DNA from: Ettlia oleoabundans
Taxonomy: Eukaryota > Chlorophyta > Chlorophyceae > Chlamydomonadales
Length of the DNA: 64,000 bases
Assembly (NCBI GenBank): GCA_019693395.1
Contig: JAAMXP010001437.1
Location: 27,865-91,864, forward strand
Reading direction: 5' to 3'
Part shown: positions 1 to 12,460 of the stretch, in pieces
How positions within the stretch are numbered: position 1 is the stretch's first letter
How the letters are laid out: each line of letters begins with the position of its first letter
Made by a program: the position numbers and the translations under genes
The notes under the pieces: model-generated
Database searches by the model: none
Told to the model about the DNA's origin: nothing
What the model saw: the letters and a program-made list of their open reading frames with translations, nothing else

Positions 1-394
1 ATCACACAATCGACAGACAGATAGACGGAATGTTTAACAGTACCACGAATGCTTGAGACAACGCCAATCTGGCTGGCTTGACGCGCACTTTCAATGGACC
101 ACAGCTGCTCTGTTGCCCCGGCCTTTTTCTTTGTTCTGCCCACAGACGTTCCCTGCTTCATGCTCTCACCCACGCCATTAATCGCCGCCGGGCTGGCGTT
201 ACAACTGTTGACCACATTGCCCTATTCAGGTCACATATGCCATGCATTTTTGTTTATATTAAGGCCCATAGTTGCTTGTAAGAACAGCAGCATTAACCAG
301 GCAGTGACGCATCAGCCGCTTGTATGTAAAAGCTGGCATCTGTTTGGAGTGCCGCCAGGGGGGTGGAAGTGGTGTTGCCATGAGGAGTCGTGGG
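1..394. other. 3' flank of the PsbP-like gene
   Basis: No coding region is supported here; the short open frames lack any recognisable domain. On the minus strand this is downstream of the PsbP-like stop. The reverse complement of plus bases 199-203 reads TGTAA, the chlorophyte poly(A) signal, about 190 bases after the stop, so most of the stretch is probably 3' UTR. Confidence 0.4.
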
Positions 395-1564
395 TCAAGC
401 TCCTCTGAATGTGCCCACCACGGCCCGCAGGATGGGGCCAACCTCGGTCCAGCGGTCCTCCGGGCTGCTGCCGTTGAGGGAGAAGGCGGTGTTGCCCACC
501 AGCACGCAGCGGCCAATGTGGCGCCGCTGCTGCGTGGGTATCACATTGCCAAAGGGCCCCAGGCAGCGCAGGGTACCACCCAGCCCCTCCTCAACCTCCC
601 CAACGCACGTCTCAATCTTGTACTCGAACTCGTATGCTCCCCTCGCTGCTGCTGCGCTTTGAGCGAGAGAGGCGCCCTCTCCTGCTGCTCCAGTGTTGGC
701 TGTGGCAGGTGGCGCCATGGCGCTGCGCAGCAGTTCAAAGCGCTGGGTGCTGCCCTGCCGCTGCTGCGGCTCCACGCATATCTCGTAACCCGCCTCCTGG
801 CTCAGTCCCGCACGCACGATAGCCTCAGGTATTGTGATGGTGCGGAAGACGGAAACAGTGATGAGGGCGCGGAAGTCACCGACAACTGCGACCAACAGAT
901 GAGGGGCGGCAGGGGGGTAAACAGCAAGGCCCATATAAGCAGGGCGGCGAACCAAGCTGAAGTCACGACTTCTCAAAGACTGCGACCCCAGGTGGCAAAG
1001 CGCCTAAGAACCTCCTGAGGCGATGCACGCAGAGGGAGTGCTGACCGGGCTAGGAACAAGCGAGCACCGACCTACTACGGCGCCGTTGCCGGTGGAACCG
1101 CTCCGGTCAAACGCCACTACCCATCCTGCCGGGTAATCGAATGCGAATCCCTCAGCGCTGATGAATGTCTCCGTGAGTGGTGGCACAGGTAGGGGACTCG
1201 CTGGTTGTGGAGTTGCTGTGGCTGCTGCCGCCGCCGCTGGCGCCCCTGCCGCACGTGCTGCCGGCACTGCCGCCACCCCGATAGCAGCCAGCCTAGCCAA
1301 GACACTGCGGCGATCGGCTGCATGGTGCTGTTGGTACGCCTGTGGATGCCGCCATGCCTGCTGCTCCTGTTGTCGCAGTCGCTGCTCGGCGGCCGGCGGC
1401 GGCGGCGGGGACGGCTGCCGCCAAGGGACTTGCTGCCCACTAGTGCTGCACGCAGGTCTCAGCACGCGTTGATGAGCACTCACGTGCGCATGCTTGCAGG
1501 CAGAGGCTTTTGAGGCCGCGAGTGATTGGGTTGCACTTCTGCAGCATGAATTGGAGCGCTGCAT
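395..1564 (-). CDS. PsbP-domain protein, probably thylakoid lumen
   Basis: This is a PsbP-like protein, the family of the oxygen-evolving-complex subunit and its lumenal relatives that help assemble photosystems. Two exons are read: 1564-1072 and 885-395, with a GT-AG intron between, giving 327 residues. The first ATG in frame is at 1564; a longer frame starts only at a TTG. The N-terminus is Ser/Ala/Arg-rich like a chloroplast transit peptide. A twin-arginine segment (RRSVLARLAAIGVAA) ending AARAAGA follows, as expected of a Tat-type lumen signal. The mature part has the PsbP hallmarks GFAFDYPAGW, VGDFRALITVSVFR and a C-terminal ILRAVVGTFRGA. A 45-base GTGAGT...CTAG segment in exon 1 could be an extra small intron; keeping it does not break the frame. 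Which PsbP subfamily it belongs to cannot be told by eye. Confidence 0.82.
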
Positions 1565-1804
1565 TGCGAGTTTAACGGCATTTACAGGGCGGTACAATTC
1601 GCTGTAGGTGTCTGCAAACAATGAACCAATTCGTTCACCTCATCCCGCACACGCTGGCAAGCCCAGCACGCATCTCAGCTCTGACCGACCTTTGGCCCCT
1701 GCTCTTCCTCCGGGCTGGCTGGCCAGCCCTTGATGTACACAGTTTGCTGCACGAAGTGACTGCTCAATCGTAAGGTGCCGGCCACTGCTGTCGTTAATCC
1801 GAAC
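1565..1804. promoter_or_regulatory. Divergent intergenic region, PsbP-like / J-reductase
   Basis: These 240 bases separate two start codons pointing away from each other, so they must hold the 5' leaders and promoters of both genes. I see no clear TATA box or other named element. Confidence 0.4.
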
Positions 1805-4800
1805 ATGCAGGAGAAAGTGGATCTTTATGGGACGCTGGGCGTCTCTCGCACGGCCAATGACACGGAGGTAAGTGATCGCTTATTGTGCCGAGTGCGGCGA
1901 CGCAGAAAGCCGCTAGTCTCTAACTTGCCACCACGCTGCTGCTCATCTTCCCAGCTCCGCACCAGCCTTGTCCGCCAAAACCCAATTGCTGACCCTCGTT
2001 TAAGCTGCATGCCACGCGCAGATCCGTCGCGCTTACCGCAACTTGGCATCCAAGGCCCACCCAGACAAGGGCGGCGACCCTGAGGCCTTCCGCGCCATCC
2101 AGCAGGCAAGTGTGCTCCACCCCACACCGTCAGCAGGCCCTCTCAACTACTCCAAAATGCACACAAGCTGACTAATTCAAGGAACCAAAGTGCGTCTAGA
2201 CGTAATATGGCGCAGGTGAATGAGCAGTGGCGTCACAGCGACCGGACGGGCAGCCCTCTGGACAGGGGAAGTTCCAGAGGTCAACTGGAAGGTCCAATCC
2301 CTTCCTCCCTCCCACCCCCGTTGCCAGATAACTCACCTCAGAATAAACTCTCATATGTGCAGGCCTGGGAAGTTCTGTCCGACAGTGCCAAGAGGCGTGA
2401 GTATGATGACACGGGGCGGATCGTGAAGACTGTGGAGGAGGAGTTTATGGACAGGTATGTTTCCAGCGGCCCTGGGGTGGTAAGGCATGGTGGGTAGGAA
2501 TGATTGCATCTTGCACATTGTGCTCTTTGTGCAAACCACGACTGTATCCTGCTCACAGACCGACATCACCGTCATGAGCAGAGACCTTGAGGTGGTACCA
2601 TGAGGTGGACCATGAGGTGGTAACAGATGCAAACTGCTAGTTTGTTTCTTGCGGGCACATCACCCCTTTTCTGTGGACAGGGGCATGCCTTGCTGACCTC
2701 CGTCTCTGGCCTGCCCCCTGCTCTGCTGTGCAGCTTTGCGGGTGGCAGCTTCCGTGACAAGGTGCGCAGCAAGGCCGCAGAGCAGGCCACACTGTCGGAG
2801 CAGATCACTGTGCGTCAGGATGAGAATGCGCGGTCACACACTGCTGGGTTTGAGGTGAGGGCGGCGATGCGTGCATGACATGCAGCCACACTGCAGGGTG
2901 GGAAGACACCACAGTGCTGGTTTCTGTTCGGGAGGACAGCAACTCATTGTGTCATAACCTTCACCCAGCACCCATATTGCTCGTTTCCGAGTGTTCCAGG
3001 TGTGATATGCATTGGCTCGGTCTCATGCTGCCTTGCAGGCTTGGATGCGGTCTAGGGGCTCAGCAGGGGTGAAGACGTTCACCCAGGAGGACGTAATCGA
3101 CCAGTTTGGAGTGGTCAAGGGCACTTATGATGCAGTGCCACTGCCAAAGATCAAGGCATACACGGTGGGTGGTGGGTGGGTGGGGTTGCCAACCTTCAAC
3201 AACAGGGCTCGCCAGTGGAGGCGGTCCAACACACAAGCAGTGGCTACCAATTGACGGCAGTTTGAGGCAGACTCTGAACATGAAGGCGTGCAATTGTGTG
3301 CATTTCAAAACAAGGTGTGGAATGCTGCACATCACATCCCCATGCCCTGCAGGTTCGTTGCAAGCAGGGGGGGCAGCCCAAGGAGGTGCTATCCATGTCC
3401 ACAGAGGCGTTGCCCGCTGAGCTGGAGTGGGGCGAGGTGCTGCTCAGCATGCGAGCGGTGCCCATAAATCCTGCGGACCTCTACACCATCCAGACGGGGG
3501 GCATGTATGGAACTGACATGATGACGCCGCCTTTTGTGGCAGGACATGACGGTGTGGCAGTGGTGGTCAAGGTGGGCTGGCTATCGCGCGAACGCTCTGG
3601 CGGGCTGACGGGCTGGCATGCGTACTGCAGCAAGTCTGCTACCACTGGCTGATATACTGATGGCCGGATTGCCATTGACAGCAGGTGTCACCTGCAGTGC
3701 TGCTTTCACTCTTGGCCCATGCACAGTGCTGAGCAGCTTGTGAGGCATGCAGGTGGGACCGGGTGTGAAGGCTCTGGCTGAGAATGACTGGGTGGTGCCT
3801 ATGAAGCCAAACCTGGGCACCTGGCGCTCGCTGGCAGGTGTGTAATGAAGCAGTGCCACTATCGCCCATTCAGCCCTTCTCCCTCCCCACTCTGTCAAGA
3901 AAGCCTTGTAGCCCCCTGTGTAGCCACATTTTCCCTGCCAGCATGCAGAGCCTGTTTCAGTTGGTTGCGTCCCCTATGTTGCAAGTCTTCATTCCACGAA
4001 CGCCATGCTGATAATTGAGCCACATGCTTGTACATGCCCACCACTGCTGTGAGCAGTTGCCAAGGAGAAAGACGTGCTGCGGCTGCCCGCCGACATCATG
4101 CCGCTGGAGCAGTGCGCCATGCTGCGCGAAATACTCACAGCCTATAGGCTGCTGGAGGATGCAAACCTCAAGGTGGGCGCAGGCAGGCTCTCAAGGCGTC
4201 TGTGAAGGGCAAGGAGTGTTGCCGCAGTGCAGAACATTGCCGTGGAGGAGGGGTTGAGGCAAGACTTGGTCAATGGGCTGACACAATGACAAACCAGCTC
4301 AGATTGATTGGTCATGTTGAGCAGCGATGCTCAGGCTCCTGTATTGACCACCGTCACCACCCCACCACCACACGTGCGCGCTCCCACACCTACATGCAGC
4401 CCGGCGACGCCGTCATCCTGAACGCCGCAAACAGCACTGTGGGGCAGCTGGTGGTGCAGCTGTGCCACCTGCTGCGCCTGCGCGCTATTGGGGTGGTGAG
4501 CGGCGAGAGCGACTACGAGAAGACATCGCTGTGGCTCAAGGCGCTGGGGGCCGCTGAGGTGCTGTTGGACCGGGGAAGCCTCAAGGTGAGGCGCCCCAGG
4601 GCCACATGTATACAGCTCACTGCCACACAGCTCCCCCTCGCTAACTTGAGTGCCTGGCTGAATTGAGAAAGCTGACTACTGGTGTTGTCCTTGCTAGTGA
4701 AGACGGTGATGGGACCCCCATGTGTTCTTTGCCCGCATGCACCAAGCGTTGCCCTGCCAAATTTGCCACACTTGACATGTGTGCCCCAAGCTCCACGCCA

Positions 4801-5775
4801 ACAGCCGCGTCACGGAGAGCCCTGCATCCTGACACCAAAGACACTGCCCATGTTCGCCTGCGTGCCCGCACCCAACCCCACCCCTACCCACCACAGCTCA
4901 CCCCACCTTCCCCAATCTGCCCCACAGATGGAGCTGGACAAGCACAAGTTCTACAGCAAGCCGAAGCTGGGTCTGGACGCGGTGGGGGGCGCCAGCGCGC
5001 AGCGCATGAGCGACGCGCTTGCAGAGGGTGGGCAGATGGTGGTGTACGGCGCCATGAGCGGCAATGCGGCACAGCTGCGCTGGCACCAGTGGATCTTTCA
5101 GGGCATACAGGTGAGTGGGTGGGTGGGTGGGTGGCCAGTGGGGTGGGGTTGTGTGGGGGGACCCAGGACTCAAGTATTACAACAGTGGAGGCATTTGAGT
5201 GGGCCTATGTGTGCCGTTTGCACAAGTGCTGTTCATGAACAAGGGATGAAGTGATGTCCTACCAGGAGGAGCAGTCTGGCATTGGGCTTTGGCGTGGCAT
5301 GCATGCAGGTCTGGTGTTTCCTGGATTGCACTGCTTAGCCCTGGCCTAGCCATCTGCAGGTCAAGGGTTTTAACGTGCGGCGGTGGATGAAGGAGAACAA
5401 AAAAAAGCTGCCGGCTGTACTGGAAAGCGTGGCCAAGCTGGTCAATGCTGGCAAGCTGCAGGCAACATTCACAGAGTGAGCGGGTTGTCATATGTCATGA
5501 GGAGGAAGAGGTATGGTGTCATCTGCTTGCGGTACGTTAGCCAATCAAGGCCAAAAAAGCCTCCTGCTCCAGCTTCAGTATTCCAGAGCTCAGCCACCCA
5601 ATTTTTCAAGATTGTTCGACTGCTGTTGTCGCTTTTGGGCGCCCTCCCCTATTTCCCTGACTGAAGATACGAGCTCCACAGCGAGTGGGAGGAGGCTCTG
5701 GACCACGCCCAGGACCGGGGCAAGAACACAAAGGTGCTGCTCAAGGTGTCAGACGTGGGAATCACGTATGGCTGA
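1805..5775 (+). CDS. DnaJ J-domain fused to MECR/ETR1-type enoyl reductase
   Basis: A J-domain cochaperone module is joined to a medium-chain NADPH-dependent 2-enoyl thioester reductase of the MECR/ETR1 type, the last step of mitochondrial fatty acid synthesis II. Twelve exons: 1805-1867, 2022-2105, 2363-2454, 2734-2854, 3039-3164, 3353-3571, 3753-3837, 4057-4172, 4400-4585, 4928-5110, 5360-5475, 5667-5775. They sum to 1500 bases, or 499 residues. Residues about 5-70 are a full J domain with DLYGTLGVS, HPD at 34-36 and AWEVLSDSAKRREYD. A linker runs to about 160. The reductase follows with NPADLYTIQTGGMYG (the Tyr, about residue 214, sits where the catalytic Tyr of ETR1 lies), LGTWRSLAVA, the nucleotide-binding NAANSTVGQ at about 311-319, and GGASAQRMSDALAEGGQMVVYG. 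Intron 2 has a GC donor (CAG|GCAAGT). The first ATG in frame is at 1805. No classical transit peptide precedes the J domain, so compartment is unclear. Confidence 0.85.
5111..5140 (+). repeat. GTGG/GGGT short tandem repeat in an intron
   Basis: A run of GGGT units starts right at the donor of the tenth intron of the fusion gene. Similar G-rich donor-side tracts recur in other introns of this window. Confidence 0.6.
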
Positions 5776-6360
5776 GGACTGGGCGTGCACAGGCACGGAC
5801 TAGCCAGGGCAGTGGTGGAAGTGGCGTGAGGTTGAGCCCTGCGGTGAGGCCCCCCCTGCAACCACCATGAGATGTCAACCGGTTGTGGCTCCTAAACCAT
5901 GCCACGTAGCCACCATGACTTGCAACCTGGCCACCTGCTGGCACCGCGCACACCAGTGCCTGCATAAACCGCTTCTGCAAGCATTCCCTGCTTTCCTTCA
6001 CCCCAGTTGTTACAGTTGTCGTTGATCTGTTGTCACATAATGCACATGTCAGCCGCACACCCACTTTAAAGAACAAACAAACAATGAGTGCAGCACATCG
6101 CGATATCACAGCGTATGTTATGTTGAAAGCAGCATATCCAAGTCCCGACAAGAATATTAGAAGATGAAAGCGAGAGAACAGGCCTCAACGGCAGCAGTTC
6201 CCCAGAGAAAAAAGTTTGGCATAATGTACACAGTCGAACGTTGTTTTGACGAGAGTTCTTGCCACATGTGCACGCTGCAATCTGCCAAGCACGATATAAA
6301 GGGCGGCATGCTCAATTTGTAGGCCCACCCCACCGATAAATGACTGGGCTTGAGTCGGAC
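5776..6360. other. Convergent 3' region
   Basis: The fusion gene and the coiled-coil gene end toward each other here. No coding exon is supported. Plus bases 6010-6014 read ttaca, that is TGTAA on the minus strand, about 350 bases after the coiled-coil stop. Confidence 0.4.
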
Positions 6361-9300
6361 TCACTGCTGCTCCTCGTCGGCCGCCAGTTCCTCTTCTTGT
6401 GACTCCCCAGCCTGCAGTGATGGCATCAGCGCTTTCTCGTCCTCCTCCTCTTCATCAACAGCACGCACTTGCGCTGCTGCTACTTCTTCGCCCGCCTGCG
6501 CAGCTGAATCTGCAGCAGCTGCCTGTGCCTTTGCAGCCTCCTCCTCCCCTGTGGGCACTGCCAATGGCACGTCTGACGGGGCGGTCTGCTCCACATGCAT
6601 GCCTTCCTGCACATGCAACTGCTCGTCCGCTGCCACTGCCACCTCCACGGCGTCTGTCACCGCTTGCTTCCCGGACTGCTCAGGTGCAGCAGCCTCCTGC
6701 TGTGCCTCTGCCAGCTGCTGCGATGCGTCTGCCAGCTGCAGCGAGGTCAGCTCACTCTCCATTGCCAACACCTCCTGCCGCACAGCTGCCGCCTCACGTG
6801 GGCTGGGGCTGGGGCTGGCGCCAGGCGACGACGCAGGGTCTGCAACCGCCATGGCGGCTGCTGCTGCAACAGCTGTTGAAGCTGCCGCTTCCTGTTTGAG
6901 CATTTGCTTGGTGGTATCGTGTGCTGAGCGCTCGGCAGCTAGCTCCTGCAGCGTCTCCTCCAGCCGCCGCTTGGTCTCTGTGGGCAACAAGGGCAAAAGG
7001 GCGGCAAAGCGCGGCACCTCGAATGCAATTTAGTGTCATGCACACTTGACTCGAAACGAAGTTATGACTAAAAGGTCTCCCAACCTACAAGCCTTCTTCC
7101 AGCCTCCCTAAGCAAGCAAGGACCCGTAGATTGGAGGCACGTGCGGCGTTTAGTGCACTGTGCTGTTTGTCACCCACCCTGGTCCATCACATAAGGGGCC
7201 CGTGCCTCCTCCAAGTCGTCCTGCAGCCCCTGGATGCGTCTGGCAGCTGCTTGAAGCTCGCCCTCCAGCTGCCGCACAGTGGCAGACAGGTGTGCGGCAT
7301 CTGCGCGCACAGCCTCCAGCTCACGCTGCAGATGGCAGGGTAGAGGCGTTACCGGGGCATTTGCAGGGTCAGCCAGTAGCCGATATCTGCTAAGCACGGT
7401 AGGCGTGCAGCTTTTCCACCGCTGCTCAACACCATCAAAGGGAGCAAGGAGGTTGGGAGTGCCTAAAACACACACAAAACACATCCTAGCATCAACCCCA
7501 GCTGATACGTGCTTGCGCACCCCAATTACCTTGAGGTCCTGGTGCGCCATCTCCTTTGTCCTGAGGTCATGCTTGAGGTCCGACATCTCCAGCAGCACAG
7601 CAGCAGCATTGCGCTCCTGCGCCACCAGACGCTCGTCACGCTCTGCGCAAAAAGCCGCAATGCACCACAAGCAAAGGGCGCAACAACGTGTCAGCCAGAA
7701 CTCAGGCAGCCGAACAACGCGAAAGGTCAAGATATGAGGCCTGCTGCAAGCCATCAGCAGTACAATGAACCAGCTGCGCAAATTTGCCACCGCAGCAGGG
7801 CTATACGCACACAGGTGCAGCCTGCCTCACCCTGCAAGTGCTGCTCCACAGTGGCCACCATCGCCGTCTGTTGCCTCAGTTCCGTCTGCAGAACGAAGAA
7901 ACAGGGGCAGGCCCGATGCCAAAGAAGGGCTCGGAGAGTACAATGCATTCATTGAACGAATGTGATACCAACTTTTGCCTTCTGCGTGATGACATGCATA
8001 GATCCAAAAACTTGATTGCTACCTATGCAGTTGCACAGCTGCCCTGCACCTCCTGCTATAGCTTGTGCTTACCTCCATCAGGGCAATTTTGCGGTCCTTC
8101 TCCGCCACAGCAGCATGCGCCGAAGCCAGCGCAGCCTGACGCTCTGCCAGGCTGGCGTTGGCCTGCGCCAGCTCAGCAGCCATGGTGGCAGCCTGCGTGG
8201 AGGTGTGCTGCAGGGTCATCTCACCCTCACTGACCTGCAGGGGGGCAGCAGCCGTTGGCTGGCACGTGAGGACACAGAGTGTTGAGGTTACCAACCCCTA
8301 TATCAGCTGTGCCATCTCCCCTCGCCCCAGCCCTGCTCTCATTATCTTAATCTGCAGATTTTGTGATAAAAGCAGGAACTATCTTTAGGAGTAAGGAAGG
8401 AGAACAACAACTTGAGCCGCACCTTTTGGCTCAACGCATCCATCTGCTTCAGGCGTGCCTCCATTTGCATAATCTTGGCGGCCCGATCAGCCAGCTCCTC
8501 ATCACGAGCTGCCAGCTCACCCTCCAGCTCCTCGCACCGCTCACCAGCCTGCAAACAAGCCCCGCGACACATGCACAAAACATGAGCGACAGGCTTCGCA
8601 GTCTTGCCTAACGCGCAGCTGCGAGTGCAGCTGAAGTAGAAGCCGCCTGGTGGGTAGGCCAGCGGGCAGGCAAAGTCCACAACTTTAACACACTCACCAC
8701 GCGAAGCCGCTCAGCTGCGCTGTCTGCACTCTGCTGAGCCGTCGCCAGTTGCTCACGCAGCTTGGCCATCTGCTGGCTGTTCAGGCCCTTCATCTGCATG
8801 CCAGAGAACGGAAGCAGGGGCACGGAAAGCGTTGACCAGCAGCCAACCTTGCAGGATATCGACCACATACAAGCCCGTAAGGTGTGCATCCATACACCGC
8901 TCCTGCCATGCCCATCTTGCATCTGCAACACAACCAACCAGCCACTGGCCGTAAACATAGAGCAACCAGCAATCTGAAGTATTTAGAAGCACATTGTCGC
9001 TATCTGTGATACCCACATGCTCCACATCCAGTGCATGTGCCCGCATCCTGCTCAGCTCCTCCTGAGCATCCTCCAGGGCGGCTGCCTGCGCTGCCAGCTC
9101 CTCATGCAGCTCCGCTGCCTCCTGCTCCGCATGGGAGCGGTTGAGTGCGATAGCAGCCTGCAGACGGAACAGGCAGGGGCAGCCAAGACAAGCACAGCTT
9201 AAAGGTTTTGCCGTAAGGGGCTTGGATTGCTCCGGCTTCATGCCGCTGCGAGCAGCCTTGCCACTGAGAGAGCGCCCTGTCTTTGCGCATTGTCTCAAGG

Positions 9301-12246
9301 CGAAGGCTGCAGGAGCGACCAAGCTTTACCGCTTAGCAGATGCGCCTCATCTCCCTCTAACTCTTACAAAGCCAGCCAGCCAGGGTATGCTGTGTGCACC
9401 TGGCTCTGTTGCAGCAGCGCCAGCGCATCCGTCGCCTCCTTTGCCTTGCGCGCCAGCTCCTGCTCCTTGGCATCCAGGGCAGTCATCGCCTCCTGAAATA
9501 ACCAACAGTACGACCAATAAAAAACTTTAGGTGATGAGGAGTGCAGACTTATGGACAAGGTTCAATATTGCACGAGCAGGCATGGTACTTGAATCAAGAC
9601 CAGACTGCATCCGTGGACTTCTCAGCCAACTGCAGAAACAAACACCGCTCCTAGCACAGCAGCACCGCGTAGCGCACCGCGTAGCTCTGCTCCTGGGCAT
9701 CTGCCTCCTTTTGTGCCTGCACCAGCAGCTGCTTCATAGCGGCCAGCGATAACTCAGCAGCACCGGCGCGCTCCTGCTCCTTCTTCACCTGCGCCTGCAG
9801 CCGCTTCTGAGCCTCCAATGCCTCTCCCAGCTGTGCAGACACCTGGGGCAAGCAGGCGACCAAGGAGAGGGGCTGGGGGGTGGGTTGGAGTTGCGGGCTG
9901 CTGCTTCAGGGAAAGGCATGCTTGACAAGGGGTCAGTCAAAAGCACTGGAGCAGTGGGCATCAGGCAAGCAAGTACAGCCAATCATGGCCCATTGGGCAT
10001 CCTGACTGCCAATGCCCAGGTTCCCCCATATGCACTCACCAGGCGTAGCTGCCCCTCCAACTCCACCTTCTCCCTGGCCGCATCCGCCAGCTTGTTTTGC
10101 ACGTCTGCCACAAAGGCCTCGCTGCCGAACTTGGCTGCAGTTGCGCTCTTGACTTCAGTCTGTGCAGCACAAGCCAGTCCAGACATGAATATATGTGAAC
10201 CCCAAGGATAGATGAGGGCAGGGCTGGGCAGGTCATTGCGAACCAACAACAACACAAACACATACCTGTCCACACGTGTCTCCTGCATACCTACACAACC
10301 GCCACCAGCACACACTGCGACACCACCCTTGGCCACCTGCAACCTGCTCACCTCTGCGGCCTCCAGCGCCAACGTCTTCTCGTCCAGTTGAGCCACCAGC
10401 TGCGCCACGCGCAGGTTGCTGGCGCGCGCATCCTCACCCGCCTTGGTCAGCTGTGCTTGCAGCTGCTGCGCCTGGAGCAACAGGCGCTCACGGTCCTGCA
10501 CCCAGGCACACCCCAGGGCATGATGCAGGTTTCCAGTCTGACTAGTGAAGCTGTTGCGCAGTGCCCCACTACTACTGAATATGCCTACTTGGATGCAACA
10601 ACATAAACAACAAGCACCACATTCGTGCAGCACCTCATCACAAGTCTGGCTGCTGTCACCCTGTAGACCTCTGCCATATGTGGTTTTGACCAACCTGCAG
10701 AGGCGTGGTCGACAGCAGGCAGTCAACATGAACTGCCCAGTTCCCCTGTTCCCACACCTTGCAGCAGTCACCCACCTGCGCCTGCTTCTCCAGCTGCGTC
10801 TTGAGCTCAGCCACCAGCGCTGCCTGTGTCTCCTGCGCTGCTTCCATGCGCGCCAGATCTGAATCGCGGCGCTGCAGCTGAGTCTTGAGTTCGCCGCGCC
10901 CCTGGTCCGCCACAGAGCGCAGCGACGACAGCGACTCGTGTGCGGCCCGGAGCTTCTCCTCCAAACCCACGCACTTCTCACTTAGCTGAGCAGCACTGTC
11001 AGCGAGCTGCCCCTTCTCGATGTCTGCCGCCTGCTGGGCACGCTGCAGCTCCTTGACCTGCGCCATTAACGACTCGCTGCGGTCCCTCCACGACTCCGCC
11101 TCTGCCTTGAGTGTGCGCAGGCGGTTGGCCTCGTAGCCGCTCAGACCCCCGCCTCCCACCACTGCCACCCCGCTGTCCTCCACGCTTTCCCGCCGGCTCT
11201 GCCGGCGAGGAGTCATCTCTGCCACTTTGGCTTGCACCTCCGCCAGCTCAGACTCCAGCTCGCGGATGCGCTTCCCCTTCGCGGTCACCTCGGCCACCAG
11301 AGCCTCCTCCTCACTGTTCTGGCGGCTGAGTGGGCCCTGGGGTGTGATGGGGCTGATGGCACCAACGGACAGCGCCCCTGGCGCACCGCTGCCGCTGCTT
11401 GGCCGCGAGCGTGCAGCATCCAGCGCTGCGCTCAAGCTACTGACTGCGGCATCTCGCTGCTTCAGCAGCACCTGCACTTTTGAAAGCTGTGCTGTCAGCT
11501 CTGTGACATCGTTCTTGCCACGGCGATACGCCTGCACGCAACAAGACGGAACACAAACGCAGTAATGGATATCATAAAAAGGGTGCAGGCGGCAATACCG
11601 GAGGAATATGGGGTAGTAATAAACAACTGCACAACACACGCATACATATACATGGAGATCCAAATGCCACCCACCTGCTTCAACTCCGCCTTCTCCGCCT
11701 ACAGCCAGCAACAGGTGGGGCACAGCAAAGCTGGGTATCAAAATGACTGAACGGCAGCATCACCAGCGGCAAGGGCTGTCACATTCACATGCGGATCAGT
11801 GCGGAGCAAGCACTCAATAACCTTGCAAGCAAAGCAGCACCCACCAAGCACCCACCTGCACGTTGGCCAGCTCTTTTGTCAACTGCTGGATTTTGTTGTC
11901 CGCCTGGTCCAACTGTGCCGCCTTGCGCTTCAGCTCGGCCATGAGCTGCACAACAGGGTGCAAACGGGCAAGCGCGCGGAGCGTCGCCACGCGTGGTTGA
12001 GCGGCAGGGCGGCGAGCAACAAGCGCGGCGGATGGCTGAAGCTCTCTCCCCGCTCAACGGCTCTGGAAGCCATTGCACAGGTGTGATTCTAATTGGGCGG
12101 CAGCAGGGACGCCGACAGAGACACCCTCGAGCAAAGAGTCGGAGAGATCGGAGCGTGTGGGTAGCGCCCTGCCCGGGCCCGCGTAGCTGGGCCCCCAGGC
12201 ATGCACTCACCTTTTCGACGCCCGTGCCGGGGCCGAAGCTCGCCAT
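6361..12246 (-). CDS. Long coiled-coil protein (961 residues), function unknown
   Basis: Sixteen exons can be joined: 12246-12211, 11945-11856, 11698-11675, 11531-10776, 10495-10352, 10159-10040, 9842-9678, 9492-9400, 9157-9017, 8793-8698, 8548-8423, 8234-8073, 7885-7831, 7642-7530, 7325-7178, 6977-6361. They sum to 2886 bases. After a 12-residue start (MASFGPGTGVEK) the chain is almost wholly heptad-like coiled coil rich in Ala, Glu, Gln, Leu and Lys. One low-complexity break rich in Ser, Pro and Gly in exon 4 holds Arg/Ser patches such as TPRRQSRRES. The tail becomes Ala/Glu-rich and acidic (EEEEDEKALMP) and ends DEEQQ. The third exon is only 24 bases. Most exons are whole codons, so many would be skippable without a shift. 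It could be a golgin, a basal-body or flagellar scaffold, or a plastid filament protein; sequence alone does not decide. Confidence 0.8.
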
Positions 12247-12460
12247 TGCTCCTCGCCTCAACTGCCTGCCTGTGGAACACCCGGTGGTCCCGTACAGTGA
12301 ATAAACAATGTGTACAAGTCTTCCGGCGCATATAATCCGGGAGAGCAGTGCCAGGATCATAAACGAGCGGCCACATTGGCCACGCCAGCGCAGCCACGTC
12401 CCCAGCAAGTCAATCAATTGTCAGCTCTAATTGGATGGTGCGGGCATCATCTCAAGAGAA
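12247..12460. promoter_or_regulatory. Divergent intergenic region, coiled-coil / HAD
   Basis: About 210 bases lie between the coiled-coil ATG at 12246 (minus) and the HAD ATG at 12461 (plus). It must contain both leaders and promoters; no specific motif is recognised. Confidence 0.4.

Noticed and set aside
320..1018. Plus-strand open frame of 232 codons
   Set aside because: It lies antisense over the PsbP-like exons, whose minus-strand product has clear family motifs; the plus product has none.
1775..1804. Start of the fusion gene ten codons upstream at 1775
   Set aside because: That codon is GTG; the first ATG in frame is at 1805, directly before the J domain.
6350..7033. Plus-strand open frame of 227 codons rich in Ser, Ala and Cys
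   Set aside because: It is the antisense shadow of the last coiled-coil exon; its composition mirrors the Ala/Glu codons of that exon.
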